Assembly (NCBI RefSeq): GCF_029813785.1
Contig: NZ_JARVKY010000002.1
Span: 434,001-498,000 of the forward strand
DNA length: 64,000 nt
Direction of reading: 5' to 3'
Source of the DNA: Streptomyces sp. DH41
GTDB taxonomy: Bacteria; Actinomycetota; Actinomycetes; Streptomycetales; Streptomycetaceae
Below the pieces are notes generated by a model that worked only from the letters and a program-made list of their open reading frames with translations, ran no database searches and had not been told where the DNA came from. Of the stretch, positions 9,482 through 18,048 are shown one piece after another. The position numbers and the translations under genes were made by a program. The first letter of the stretch is position 1, and the number at the start of each line of letters is the position of its first letter.

Positions 9482-10498
9482 TCAGCGTCGGCGCATGTCC
9501 GCGACGCGCGCCCGCTCCGCCCCGGCGTTCTGCTCACCCAGGGCCGACGCCGAGCGCAGGCCGGCCGCCGCACCCGGAACCTGTCGGCGTGGCCCCGGAA
9601 GCGGCACGTCCCGGCGCTGCTGACGCGCCGGGACGGCATCACCGCCGGAGGCACCCGAGGCCCCCGAGGCCCCCGAGGCCCCGGAAGAACCTCCCGATCC
9701 GGTCGTCGCACCCCCCGACGCCCCGGTGACGGCGATCTGCACGCCCTGGTCGGCCAGGGCCTGGAGCTCGGTGGCGGCACGGTCGTCGTGGGTGGCCGGC
9801 TCATCCGTGACCAGGCGGGTGATGACGTCCGTGGGCACGGTCTGGAACATGGTGTCCGTGCCCAGCTTGGAGTGGTCGGCGAGAACGACGACCTCGGCGG
9901 CGGCCTGTACCAGCGCGCGGTCGACGGACGCCGACAGCATGTTGGACGTGGACAGCCCCCGCTCCGCCGTCAACCCGCTCCCGGACAGGAAGGCCTTGGA
10001 CACCCGCAGCCCTTGCAGGGACTGCTCGGCACCCGAGCCGACGAGGGCGTAGTTGGAGCCCCGGAGCGTGCCACCGGTCATCACGACCTCGACCCGGTTG
10101 GCATGGGCGAGGGCCTGGGCCACCAGCAGCGAGTTGGTGACGACGGTCAGGCCGGGCACCCGCGCGAGCCGGCGGGCCAGCTCCTGCGTGGTGGTACCGG
10201 CACCCACCACGATGGCCTCGCCCTCTTCGACGAAGCCCGCGGCGAGGTCGGCGATGGCCGTCTTCTCGGCGGTCGCGAGATGGGACTTCTGCGGAAAGCC
10301 GGACTCTCGCGTGAACCCGCCCGGCAGTACCGCACCGCCGTGCCGGCGGTCGAGGAGTCCTTCTGCCTCCAGTGCGCGCACGTCCCGCCGTACGGTCACT
10401 TCGGAGGTCTGGACGACGCGGGCGAGCTCACGGAGCGACACGGCCCCGTTCGCTCGCACCATTTCGAGGATCAATTGGCGACGTTCTGCAGCGAACAC
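9482..10498 (-). CDS. DeoR/GlpR family transcriptional regulator
   Basis: This 338-residue protein has a GTG start at 10498. Residues 5-58 form the DeoR helix-turn-helix (RRQLILEMVRANGAVSLREL, then VTVRRDVRALEAEGLLDRRHGGA). Residues 75-235 are the sugar-phosphate sensor domain with GAGTTTQELARRL and DHSKLGTDT. An unusual Gly-Ala-Ser repeat (about residues 260-285) and a basic tail extend it beyond the usual 255 residues. It may repress sugar or nucleoside catabolic genes. A degenerate copy (three mismatches) of the nucleoside operator lies upstream at about 10589-10600, but a direct link is speculative. Confidence 0.88.
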   Translation of the reverse strand: MFAAERRQLILEMVRANGAVSLRELARVVQTSEVTVRRDVRALEAEGLLDRRHGGAVLPGGFTRESGFPQKSHLATAEKTAIADLAAGFVEEGEAIVVGAGTTTQELARRLARVPGLTVVTNSLLVAQALAHANRVEVVMTGGTLRGSNYALVGSGAEQSLQGLRVSKAFLSGSGLTAERGLSTSNMLSASVDRALVQAAAEVVVLADHSKLGTDTMFQTVPTDVITRLVTDEPATHDDRAATELQALADQGVQIAVTGASGGATTGSGGSSGASGASGASGASGGDAVPARQQRRDVPLPGPRRQVPGAAAGLRSASALGEQNAGAERARVADMRRR

Positions 10499-10719
10499 GA
10501 AACTGACAGTAACCCCAACGACCGTCTGCTTTCAGCAGTATGCGCCGAATAACAGAAGTTGTTCGCATGACCAGGCCTGAAGTGGTATACGCGCCTACCC
10601 CGGACGCCTATGCCGCCCGCACGCTCCGCAACTCCCCGTGACCGGCGGGGAGTCGATTCCGGCCGCCGGGGGCCCGCCGGTCCCGCGGGGTCCCGGCGGG
10701 GTCACGGCCGGGGGACTGA

Positions 10720-12168
10720 CTAGCCCTCTCCGCCGGCCTTCCGTGTGTGCAGCTGCCGTGCCACCTCCGCGATCGACCCCGAGAGGGAGGGGTACACGGT
10801 GAAGGCGTTCGCGATCTGCTCGACCGTCAGGTTGTTGTCGACCGCGATGGAGATGGGGTGGATGAGTTCCGAGGCGCGCGGCGCGACCACGACACCGCCC
10901 ACCACGATCTCGGTGCCCGGCCGGCAGAAGATCTTGACGAAGCCGTCCCGGATGCCCTGCATCTTGGCCCGGGGGTTGCGCAGCAGCGGCAGCTTGACGA
11001 CACGGGCGTCGATCTTGCCGGCGTCGACGTCGGCCTGCGAGTACCCGACCGTGGCGATCTCGGGGTCGGTGAAGACGTTGGACGAGACGGTCTTCAGGTT
11101 GAGCGGGGTCACGGCGTCGCCCAGGAAGTGGTACATGGCGATACGCCCCTGCATGGCGGCGACCGAGGCGAGCGCGAAGATGCCCGTCACGTCACCGGCG
11201 GCGTACACACCGGGGGCCGAGGTCCGCGACACGCGGTCGGTGCGGATGTGCCCGGAGTCCTTGAGCTTGACCCCGGCCTCCTCCAGCCCCATCCCCTCGG
11301 TGTTGGGGATGGCGCCCACGGCCACCAGACAGTGCGACCCGGTGATGACCCGCCCGTCCGCGAGCGTCACCTCCACCCGGTCCCCGACCCGCTTGGCGGA
11401 CTGGGCCCGCGACCGCGACATGACGTTCATACCGCGCCGCCGGAACACGTCCTCCAGCACGGCGGCGGCGTCCGGGTCCTCGCCGGGCAGCACACGGTCA
11501 CGCGACGACACGAGCGTGACCCGCGACCCGAGGGCCTGGTAGGCACCGGCGAACTCGGCACCGGTCACACCGGACCCGATGACGATGAGCTCCTCGGGCA
11601 GCTCGTCGAGGTCGTACACCTGGGTCCAGTTCAGGATCCGCTCGCCGTCGGGCAGGGCGTCGGGCAGCTCACGCGGATGCCCACCGGTCGCGATGAGCAC
11701 CGCGTCCGCGGTGAGCGTCTCCTCACTCCCGTCGGCGGCGCGCACCACGACCTTGCGCGACCCGTCGAGGGCCTGCATGCCCTCCAGCCGTCCACGCCCG
11801 CGCATCACGCGCGCACCGGCGCGCGTCACGGAGGCGGTGATGTCGTGCGACTGCGCCAGCGCGAGCCGCTTCACACGCCGGTTGACCTTGCCCAGGTCCA
11901 CGCCGACCACCCGGGCGGCCTGCTCCATGGGCGGGGTGTCGTCGGCGACGATGATCCCCAGCTCTTCGTACGACGAGTCGAAGGTGGTCATCACCTCGGC
12001 CGTGGCGATGAGGGTCTTGGACGGCACGCAGTCGGTCAGCACCGACGCCCCGCCCAGACCGTCGCAGTCGACGACGGTCACCTCCGCGCCGAGCTGTGCG
12101 GCCACGAGCGCCGCTTCGTATCCGCCGGGTCCGCCGCCAATGATCACGATCCGAGTCACGTACTCCAT
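10720..12168 (-). CDS. NAD(P)H-quinone dehydrogenase, LpdA-like flavoprotein
   Basis: This is a 482-residue member of the flavoprotein disulfide reductase family. FAD binding is shown by [20 protein letters not shown] near the N-terminus, NAD(P) binding by [19 protein letters not shown], and the second FAD motif by [10 protein letters not shown]; the dimerisation domain has [15 protein letters not shown]. The usual redox disulfide CxxxxC is broken: the segment reads [13 protein letters not shown], with Ser in place of the first Cys. This matches the Mycobacterium LpdA type, which reduces quinones and not lipoamide. The upstream extension to 12255 is rejected; the ATG at 12168 starts the Rossmann fold. 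It is divergent from the GGCT gene. Confidence 0.9.
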   Translation of the reverse strand: MEYVTRIVIIGGGPGGYEAALVAAQLGAEVTVVDCDGLGGASVLTDCVPSKTLIATAEVMTTFDSSYEELGIIVADDTPPMEQAARVVGVDLGKVNRRVKRLALAQSHDITASVTRAGARVMRGRGRLEGMQALDGSRKVVVRAADGSEETLTADAVLIATGGHPRELPDALPDGERILNWTQVYDLDELPEELIVIGSGVTGAEFAGAYQALGSRVTLVSSRDRVLPGEDPDAAAVLEDVFRRRGMNVMSRSRAQSAKRVGDRVEVTLADGRVITGSHCLVAVGAIPNTEGMGLEEAGVKLKDSGHIRTDRVSRTSAPGVYAAGDVTGIFALASVAAMQGRIAMYHFLGDAVTPLNLKTVSSNVFTDPEIATVGYSQADVDAGKIDARVVKLPLLRNPRAKMQGIRDGFVKIFCRPGTEIVVGGVVVAPRASELIHPISIAVDNNLTVEQIANAFTVYPSLSGSIAEVARQLHTRKAGGEG

Positions 12169-12253
12169 TGTCCCGCACCCTTCAATGCGGGGCCGCCCGG
12201 GGGCACGTCTGTTACAAGAGCGACTCCGGGGCCCCTGCCGTACCCTCTCCCCC

Positions 12254-12691
12254 ATGTCGCTCTACGCCGCTTATGCCGGCAACCTCGACGCGCGGTTGAT
12301 GACCCGCCGCGCCCCGCACTCGCCGCTGCGCGCCACCGGCTGGCTGAACGGGTGGCGGCTGACCTTCGGGGGCGAGCACATGGGCTGGGAGGGCGCGCTC
12401 GCGACCCTCGTCGAGGATCCGATCTCCCAGGTCTTCGTGGCCCTCTACGACATCGCTCCGATGGACGAGGACTCGATGGACCGCTGGGAGGGCGTGGGGC
12501 TGGACATATACCGCCGTACCCGCGTACGGGTCCACACCCTGGAGGGCGAAGAGGGAGCCTGGACGTACGTCCTGAACGGCTACGAGGGCGGCCTGCCCTC
12601 CGCCCGCTACCTGGGCGAGGTCGCGGACGCCGCGGAGTCCGCCGGCGCGCCGCACGACTACGTCATGGAACTCCGCAAGCGCCCCTGCTGA
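12254..12691 (+). CDS. Gamma-glutamylcyclotransferase-like family protein
   Basis: This 145-residue protein begins [20 protein letters not shown], the GGCT-family nucleotide of the substrate pocket (consensus YxxYGSNL). The acidic segment [21 protein letters not shown] corresponds to the conserved region around the catalytic Glu in GGCTs. It may cyclise gamma-glutamyl amines or amino acids; the specific substrate is unknown. The gene is divergent from the flavoprotein gene, with an 85-bp gap, and precedes punA on the same strand. Confidence 0.8.
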   Translation: MSLYAAYAGNLDARLMTRRAPHSPLRATGWLNGWRLTFGGEHMGWEGALATLVEDPISQVFVALYDIAPMDEDSMDRWEGVGLDIYRRTRVRVHTLEGEEGAWTYVLNGYEGGLPSARYLGEVADAAESAGAPHDYVMELRKRPC

Positions 12692-12752
12692 GCGGTGGCC
12701 CCGCTGAGCGTGGCCCTGCTCCTCGTGAGCCGCCGGCCAGTCCCGGGTCGGT

Positions 12753-12820
12753 TCCCGGACGGTCCCTGGTCGGCCCCCGGACGGTCCCTGGTCGGCCCCC
12801 GGACGGTCCCTTGTCGATCC
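12753..12820. repeat. 22-bp tandem repeat, three copies, upstream of punA
   Basis: The unit CCCCCGGACGGTCCCTGGTCGG recurs with a 22-bp period (GGAC at 12757, 12779 and 12801). The third copy diverges into CTTGTCGATCC. It fills the gap between the GGCT gene and the punA promoter region. Function unknown. Confidence 0.75.
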
Positions 12821-12869
12821 TTTGTCGGAAACGACAGGACAACGATCGCAAACCCGTGAGCTCTGTCAT

Positions 12870-12881
12870 CTACGCGCGTAG
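12870..12881. promoter_or_regulatory. Palindromic operator CTACGCGCGTAG upstream of punA
   Basis: A perfect 12-bp palindrome lies 25 bases before the punA start. The same sequence occurs at 18018, 50183 and 62374, and nearly so at 63697, each time upstream of a nucleoside uptake or catabolism gene. Possible promoter hexamers CTGTCA and TAAACC flank it with 16 bases between, placing the operator inside the spacer, which would suit a repressor. Confidence 0.75.
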
Positions 12882-12906
12882 GCGTAAACCGGCTACCCTC
12901 TTCGGC

Positions 12907-13731
12907 GTGAACGCATCTCTTCTTCCGGACGACATCCAGGGCGACCCCTACGCCGCCGCCGACGCCGCCGCGGCCCGCCTGCGCGAACTCACCGGCGCCG
13001 AGACCCACGACGTCGCCCTCGTGATGGGCTCCGGCTGGGCACCGGCCGTGGACGCCCTGGGCGACCCCGAGGCCGATCTCCAGGTCACCGAGCTCCCCGG
13101 CTTCCCGAAGCCGGCGGTGGAGGGACACGGTGGCAAGGTCCGCTCGTACTCCATCGGTGACAAGCGCGCGCTGGTCTTCCTGGGCCGCACCCACTATTAC
13201 GAGGGTCACGGGGTGGCCGCCGTCGCCCACGGCGTCCGCACGGCCGTCGCCGCCGGCGCCAAGACGATCATCCTGACCAACGGCTGCGGTGGCCTGCGCG
13301 AGGGCATGCGCCCCGGCCAGCCGGTCCTGATCGGGGACCACATCAACCTCACCGCCACCTCCCCGATCGTCGGCGCGAACTTCGTCGACCTGACGGACCT
13401 CTACTCCCCCCGCCTGCGCGCCCTCTGCAAGGAGGTCGACCCCACGCTGGAGGAGGGCGTCTACGCCCAGTTCCCCGGCCCGCACTACGAGACGCCGGCC
13501 GAGATCCGCATGGCCCGCGTCATCGGGGCCGACCTGGTGGGCATGTCGACCGTCCTGGAGGCGATCGCCGCCCGCGAGGCCGGCGCGGAGGTGCTGGGCA
13601 TCTCGCTGGTGACCAACCTCGCGGCGGGCATGACGGGCGAGCCCCTCAACCACGAGGAGGTCCTGCAGGCCGGCCGCGACTCCGCCGCGCGGATGGGGTC
13701 GCTGCTCACGCAGGTGCTGGGCCGGCTGTAA
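12907..13731 (+). CDS. punA: Purine nucleoside phosphorylase
   Basis: The 274-residue trimeric-type phosphorylase splits inosine, guanosine and deoxy forms with phosphate to base plus (deoxy)ribose-1-phosphate. [12 protein letters not shown] is the phosphate loop, [10 protein letters not shown] the phosphate and sugar contact, [16 protein letters not shown] and [13 protein letters not shown] further conserved blocks, and [15 protein letters not shown] the purine-site Met region. [17 protein letters not shown] near the C-terminus carries the base-contacting Asn. The start is GTG at 12907. It stands downstream of the operator at 12870 and ahead of the mutase gene that would use its product. Confidence 0.95.
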   Translation: MNASLLPDDIQGDPYAAADAAAARLRELTGAETHDVALVMGSGWAPAVDALGDPEADLQVTELPGFPKPAVEGHGGKVRSYSIGDKRALVFLGRTHYYEGHGVAAVAHGVRTAVAAGAKTIILTNGCGGLREGMRPGQPVLIGDHINLTATSPIVGANFVDLTDLYSPRLRALCKEVDPTLEEGVYAQFPGPHYETPAEIRMARVIGADLVGMSTVLEAIAAREAGAEVLGISLVTNLAAGMTGEPLNHEEVLQAGRDSAARMGSLLTQVLGRL

Positions 13732-13746
13732 TCCGGCGCGCGCGGG

Positions 13747-13773
13747 CGCGGGCCGGGTCGCAGCCGGCCCGCG
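13747..13773 (+). terminator. GC-rich hairpin behind punA
   Basis: CGCGGGCCGG pairs perfectly with CCGGCCCGCG across a 7-base loop, 15 bases after the punA stop. No T-run follows, so termination strength is uncertain; part of transcription may read on into the mutase gene. Confidence 0.55.
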
Positions 13774-13955
13774 GTCGCGCGGTCGGCGCCGGGGCGATAC
13801 GGCCGGCGGCGTGCGCCACGCGCGAACCCGCCCAGGCCGCCGCAGGCGCCCCCGCGCCGCGCACCGCACCCCGCGCACCGCACCCTGCTCACGGCGCCCC
13901 GCACCCGTTCCCCCACCCGCATCACACGCGACCCACACACGAGAGGCTGACCGAC

Positions 13956-15638
13956 GTGCACGACGACCTCCTCGCACGGGCCAGGGCATGGCTGGCCGAG
14001 GACCCCGACGCGGACACCCGCGCGGAACTCGCCGAGCTCATCGACGCCGAGGACCACGCCGAGCTCACCGCGCGTTTCTCCGGCACCCTCCAGTTCGGCA
14101 CCGCGGGCCTGCGGGGCGAACTCGGCGCCGGTCCGATGCGCATGAACCGCGCCGTCGTCATCCGGGCCGCCGCCGGCCTCGCCGCGTACCTGAAGAAGCA
14201 GGGCGCCGCCCAGGGGGACGGAGACGCCGGCCTGGTCGTCATCGGCTACGACGCCCGCCACAAGTCCGAGGACTTCGCCCGGGACACCGCCGCGGTGATG
14301 ACCGGCGCCGGTCTCAGGGCGGCCGTCCTGCCCCGCCCCCTGCCCACCCCCGTACTCGCCTTCGCCATACGGCACCTCGGCGCGGTCGCCGGCGTGGAGG
14401 TCACCGCCAGCCACAACCCGCCCCGCGACAACGGCTACAAGGTGTACCTCGGCGACGGCTCCCAGATCGTGCCCCCCGCGGACGCCGAGATCGCCGCGGA
14501 GATCGACGCCGTACGCTCGCTGAACGACGTCCCCCGCCCCGAGACCGGCTGGCAGACCCTGGACGACTCCGTCCTCGGCGCCTACCTCGCCCGCACGGAC
14601 GCCGTCCTCTCCGAGGGCTCGCCCCGCACCGCCCGCACCGTCTACACCGCGATGCACGGCGTCGGCAAGGACACCCTCCTCGCGGCCTTCGCCCGCGCCG
14701 GCTTCCCGGAGCCCGTCCTCGTGGCCGAGCAGGCCGACCCCGACCCGGACTTCCCCACCGTCGCCTTCCCCAACCCGGAAGAGCCCGGAGCGATGGACCT
14801 CGCCTTCGCGAAGGCCCGTGAGACCGACCCCGACCTGATCATCGCCAACGACCCGGACGCGGACCGCCTCGCCGTCGCCGTCAAGGACGGCACCGACTGG
14901 CGCATGCTCCGCGGCGACGAGGTCGGCGCCCTCCTCGCCGCCCATCTGGTCGGCCGTGGAGCGCGCGGCACCTTCGCGGAGTCGATCGTCTCCTCCTCCC
15001 TCCTCGGCCGCATCGCCGAGAAGGCGGGCCTCCCCTACGAGGAGACCCTGACCGGCTTCAAGTGGATCGCCCGCGTCGAGGGCCTGCGCTACGGCTACGA
15101 GGAGGCCCTCGGCTACTGCGTCGACCCCGAGGGCGTCCGCGACAAGGACGGCATCACCGCGGCCCTCCTGATGACGGAACTGGCCTCCACCCTCAAGGCG
15201 TCCACCTCCGGCAGCGGCTCCGCCGCGGGCGGTCGCACCCTCCTCGACCTCCTCGACGACATCGCCGTCGAGCACGGTCTGCACGCCACCGACCAGCTCT
15301 CGGTCCGCGTCGAGGACCTCTCCCTCATCGCCGCCGCGATGCGGCGCCTGCGCGAGCAGCCCCCCACGGACCTCGCCGGCCTGCCCGTCACGAAGGCCGA
15401 GGACCTCACCCGGGGCACGGACGCGCTTCCGCCCACGGACGGCCTGCGCTACACCCTCGACGGCGCCCGGGTGATCGTCCGCCCGAGCGGTACGGAGCCC
15501 AAGCTGAAGTGCTACCTGGAGGTGGTCGTGCCGGTCGCGGCGCACGCCGACCTCCCCGGGGCCCGGGCCAAGGCGACGGACCTGCTGTCGGCGCTCAAGC
15601 GCGACCTGTCGGCGGCTGCGGGCATCCCGGGCGCCTGA
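13956..15638 (+). CDS. Phospho-sugar mutase (phosphomannomutase / PGM2-like, probable phosphopentomutase)
   Basis: This 560-residue alpha-D-phosphohexomutase has all four domains: FGTAGLRGELGAGP near residue 48, the phosphoserine loop VTASHNPPRDNGYKVY (about 148), the metal-binding loop ANDPDADRLAV (about 302), the sugar-binding GFKWIARVEG and the phosphate-binding RPSGTEPKLKCYLE near the end. The size and GFKWI pattern fit the PGM2 subgroup, which in other organisms acts as a phosphopentomutase. Its place between punA and deoC, and the lack of a DeoB-type gene here, suggest that it turns (deoxy)ribose-1-phosphate into the 5-phosphate. Start GTG at 13956 after GAGAGG. Confidence 0.9.
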   Translation: MHDDLLARARAWLAEDPDADTRAELAELIDAEDHAELTARFSGTLQFGTAGLRGELGAGPMRMNRAVVIRAAAGLAAYLKKQGAAQGDGDAGLVVIGYDARHKSEDFARDTAAVMTGAGLRAAVLPRPLPTPVLAFAIRHLGAVAGVEVTASHNPPRDNGYKVYLGDGSQIVPPADAEIAAEIDAVRSLNDVPRPETGWQTLDDSVLGAYLARTDAVLSEGSPRTARTVYTAMHGVGKDTLLAAFARAGFPEPVLVAEQADPDPDFPTVAFPNPEEPGAMDLAFAKARETDPDLIIANDPDADRLAVAVKDGTDWRMLRGDEVGALLAAHLVGRGARGTFAESIVSSSLLGRIAEKAGLPYEETLTGFKWIARVEGLRYGYEEALGYCVDPEGVRDKDGITAALLMTELASTLKASTSGSGSAAGGRTLLDLLDDIAVEHGLHATDQLSVRVEDLSLIAAAMRRLREQPPTDLAGLPVTKAEDLTRGTDALPPTDGLRYTLDGARVIVRPSGTEPKLKCYLEVVVPVAAHADLPGARAKATDLLSALKRDLSAAAGIPGA

Positions 15639-15690
15639 CGACGCGCGGCACCGACCGGTGAGTCCGACCGGACGAGCCCGATCACCCGAA

Positions 15691-15728
15691 CCCGATGGGG
15701 CGCCCCCACCCGGAGGCACCCCATCGGG
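15691..15728 (+). terminator. Hairpin terminator behind the phospho-sugar mutase gene
   Basis: CCCGATGGGGCGCC pairs with GGCACCCCATCGGG (one mismatch) across a 10-base loop, followed by TGATTTACC. ATCACCCG just before the stem can also pair with CGGGTGAT after it. Confidence 0.75.
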
Positions 15729-15800
15729 TGATTTACCCCTGCCCGTTGACTGCCCTCCCCTCCCAGGGCCGCCCCCGGAGCAACGGTGGACCGCAAAGCG

Positions 15801-15854
15801 CACCGCCGGCACACGTGCCGCCGGCAGACGCACCGCCGGCACACGTGCCGCCGG
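15801..15854. repeat. 30-bp repeat, two copies, containing CACGTG dyad
   Basis: The 24-base core CACCGCCGGCACACGTGCCG plus CCGG occurs at 15801 and again at 15831. Each copy contains the dyad GCCGGCACACGTGCCG, so the region can form hairpins or bind a dimeric protein. It lies 35 bases upstream of the PIG-V-like gene. Confidence 0.7.
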
Positions 15855-15888
15855 TACGTGACCACCGAGCCACCAGGGAGCCGCCGCC

Positions 15889-17136
15889 GTGTCCCCGACC
15901 GCCCCCGAGACCGCCCTCAGGACAGCCCTCAAGGGACACATCCCCGGCACCCGGCGCCCCCGGCCTCCCGCCACCACCGCCCCACCACCGCGGAGCCACG
16001 CCCGCTCCACCGACCACGCCCGACGTCTCCTGCGCGCCGCACGCCGCGCCGCCCCCGCCCTCGCCGCCTATCTCGCCGTACGTCTCACGGGGCTGCTGGT
16101 GCTCGCCGTCTGGGCCCCCCGCCGGCACCAGGACCTCTGGGTGAACCTCGCCGCGCAGTGGGACTCCGACTGGTACCTCGCCATCGCCGACCACGGCTAC
16201 GCCCACGAACTCGGCACCGCCCACAACGCCAACAACCTCGCCTTCTTCCCGCTCTACCCGGTCCTGGTGAAGGCGGTGGCGGTCCTCACCCCGGGCACGC
16301 GCGCCTCCACGGGCCTCGGCGTCGCGGTCGTCGCCTCCCTCGTCGCGGCGTGGGGCGTCTTCGCGGTGGGCGACCACCTGCACGGCCGCCGCGCGGGCGT
16401 GCTCCTCACCACGCTCTGGGCGGCGTTCCCGGTCGGCGTGGTGCAGTGGATGGGTTACACGGAGTCGCTGTTCACTGCGTGCGCGGCGTGGTCGCTGTAC
16501 GCGGTGCTCACGGGCCGCTGGCTGTGGGCGGCGGGCTTCGCCGTACTGGCGGGCCTGACCCGCCCGACCGGCATCGCGGTGGCGGCGGCGGTCAGCGCGG
16601 TGGCGGTGCTGCGTCTCGTCCGCCACCGCGGGCCGCGGCGGCGCGTCCTGGCGGCCGCGGTCCTCGCTCCGCTCGGCTGGTGCGCGTACCTGGCCTGGGT
16701 GGGCCTGCGTCTGGGCCGCTGGGACGGCTACTTCGCCGTACAACGGCTCTGGCACAACGAGCTGGACGGCGGCCTGCGGACGCTCCACCAGGTGCGGTGG
16801 CTGCTGTGGCGTGATCCGACGCCGCAGCTGTTCCTGGTGCTGGTGACTGCCACGCTCATCGCGTCGGTGGTGCTGTTCGGCCTGTCGGTGTGGGACCGCC
16901 AGCCGGCCGCGCTGCTGGTCTTCACGGGCGTGATGCTGGCGGTCGTCCTGGGCAGCGGCGGCGTCTACTTCCCGCGCGCCCGCTTCCTGCTCCCGGCCTT
17001 CCCGCTGCTCCTGCCGCTGGCGCTGCACCTGTCCCGCGCCTCGCGCCGCAACCGCGCGCTGACCCTGACGGCGGCGGTACTGGGCTCGGCGTACTGCGGC
17101 GCGTACATGCTCCTGGTCTGGCCCAGCGCACCGTAG
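15889..17136 (+). CDS. PIG-V-like mannosyltransferase family membrane protein (GT-C type)
   Basis: This 415-residue protein has a Pro/Arg-rich cytoplasmic N-terminus (about 50 residues), then about nine to ten membrane helices. After the first helix comes AAQWDSDWYLAIADHGY, the WD-x-x-WY-x-x-IA-x-x-GY motif of PIG-V and related GT-C glycosyltransferases, where acidic residues are catalytic. NNLAFFPLYPVLVKA and MGYTESLF are further family signatures. It probably transfers a sugar from a polyprenyl-phosphate donor on the outer face of the membrane; the acceptor is unknown. Start GTG at 15889 after GGGAG. It interrupts the nucleoside genes without an obvious functional link. Confidence 0.8.
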   Translation: MSPTAPETALRTALKGHIPGTRRPRPPATTAPPPRSHARSTDHARRLLRAARRAAPALAAYLAVRLTGLLVLAVWAPRRHQDLWVNLAAQWDSDWYLAIADHGYAHELGTAHNANNLAFFPLYPVLVKAVAVLTPGTRASTGLGVAVVASLVAAWGVFAVGDHLHGRRAGVLLTTLWAAFPVGVVQWMGYTESLFTACAAWSLYAVLTGRWLWAAGFAVLAGLTRPTGIAVAAAVSAVAVLRLVRHRGPRRRVLAAAVLAPLGWCAYLAWVGLRLGRWDGYFAVQRLWHNELDGGLRTLHQVRWLLWRDPTPQLFLVLVTATLIASVVLFGLSVWDRQPAALLVFTGVMLAVVLGSGGVYFPRARFLLPAFPLLLPLALHLSRASRRNRALTLTAAVLGSAYCGAYMLLVWPSAP

Positions 17137-17236
17137 GAAACACCGCGCACCGGTCCTTCGAGGCGAACCCGGTGCCGGCCCCGAACCCGGCCCCGGGCCC
17201 GACCCGCTCCCGGCCCCGGACCCGCTCCCCGAGCCG

Positions 17237-17935
17237 TCAGCCCGTCCCCAGCAGCACCGCGAGCAGCACCGCCCCGGCCGCCGCCGGCGCGACGACCTCG
17301 TAGGCCCAGCGCACCGTCACCTCGCCCTGCGAGGTCTCGGCCGGCTTCCGCGCCTCGTGCATCTCGCGCAGCTCGTCCATGACCTTGTCGGTCTCCGCCC
17401 GCACCGGCCCGTCCGCCTCTATGGCGGCGGACCCGGCACCACCGCCCCGCGCACCGGACTGGCCGTAACCGCCGAGCACACTCCCGCGCCTCTGGCCGCC
17501 TCCGGCGGCCCGCCGGTCCTCCCGTCGCGCGGCCTTCTTGCGGGCGCGCAGCGAGACCGGGATGGCCCACAGCTGGTACTTGTCGCCCGACTCGGTGAAG
17601 ACCTCGTTGGAGTAACCGGACCGGAAGGAGGCGACCTGCCCCCAGGGCAGCACGATCACCCGGAAGGGATTGCGCACGCGCAGCCTGTCGTCGCCCGCGA
17701 AGACGGCGGGCCGCACGGTGTAGGCGGCGATGAGCGGCACGAGGAAGAGCAGCGCCGCGAGGGCCATCCAGGGCGTGCGCCCCTCGCCCGCGACCAGGGC
17801 GTCGATGCCGAGCCACAGGGCGAGGGCGAGCAGCAGGACTCCGCCGGCGAGGCCCGCGGGCGAGCGGTAGATCCGGTCCTTCGACACGGGTACCGGCGGC
17901 TGCGGCGGTGGTGACTGGGACTCCGGGGTCGTCAT
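17237..17935 (-). CDS. PH domain-containing membrane protein
   Basis: A 232-residue protein with two membrane helices near the N-terminus (GGVLLLALALWLGIDALVAG and ALAALLFLVPLIAAYTV). A bacterial PH-like domain follows: FAGDDRLRVRNPFRVIVLPW and FRSGYSNEVFTESGDKYQLW are typical of the actinobacterial family. A Gly/Arg-rich linker, a helix around MDELREMHEARKP and a last hydrophobic segment end the protein. Function is unknown. It is divergent from deoC, so the operator at 18018 lies in their shared 113-bp gap and might affect both. Confidence 0.82.
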   Translation of the reverse strand: MTTPESQSPPPQPPVPVSKDRIYRSPAGLAGGVLLLALALWLGIDALVAGEGRTPWMALAALLFLVPLIAAYTVRPAVFAGDDRLRVRNPFRVIVLPWGQVASFRSGYSNEVFTESGDKYQLWAIPVSLRARKKAARREDRRAAGGGQRRGSVLGGYGQSGARGGGAGSAAIEADGPVRAETDKVMDELREMHEARKPAETSQGEVTVRWAYEVVAPAAAGAVLLAVLLGTG

Positions 17936-18017
17936 GGTGCCGATTGTGCCCGACGGCCCCGGCGGCGCTCATCGGCGGTGCCGGTCCACGGAACGAGCGC
18001 ACGGGACTGTACAGCCG

Positions 18018-18029
18018 CTACGCGCGTAG
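18018..18029. promoter_or_regulatory. Palindromic operator CTACGCGCGTAG upstream of deoC
   Basis: A perfect copy of the nucleoside operator, 19 bases before the deoC ATG at 18049 and overlapping TAGATAT, a possible -10. If that is the promoter, a bound protein would block RNA polymerase directly and the transcript would have almost no leader. Confidence 0.75.
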
Positions 18030-18048
18030 ATATGCTCGCCTGGTGACC

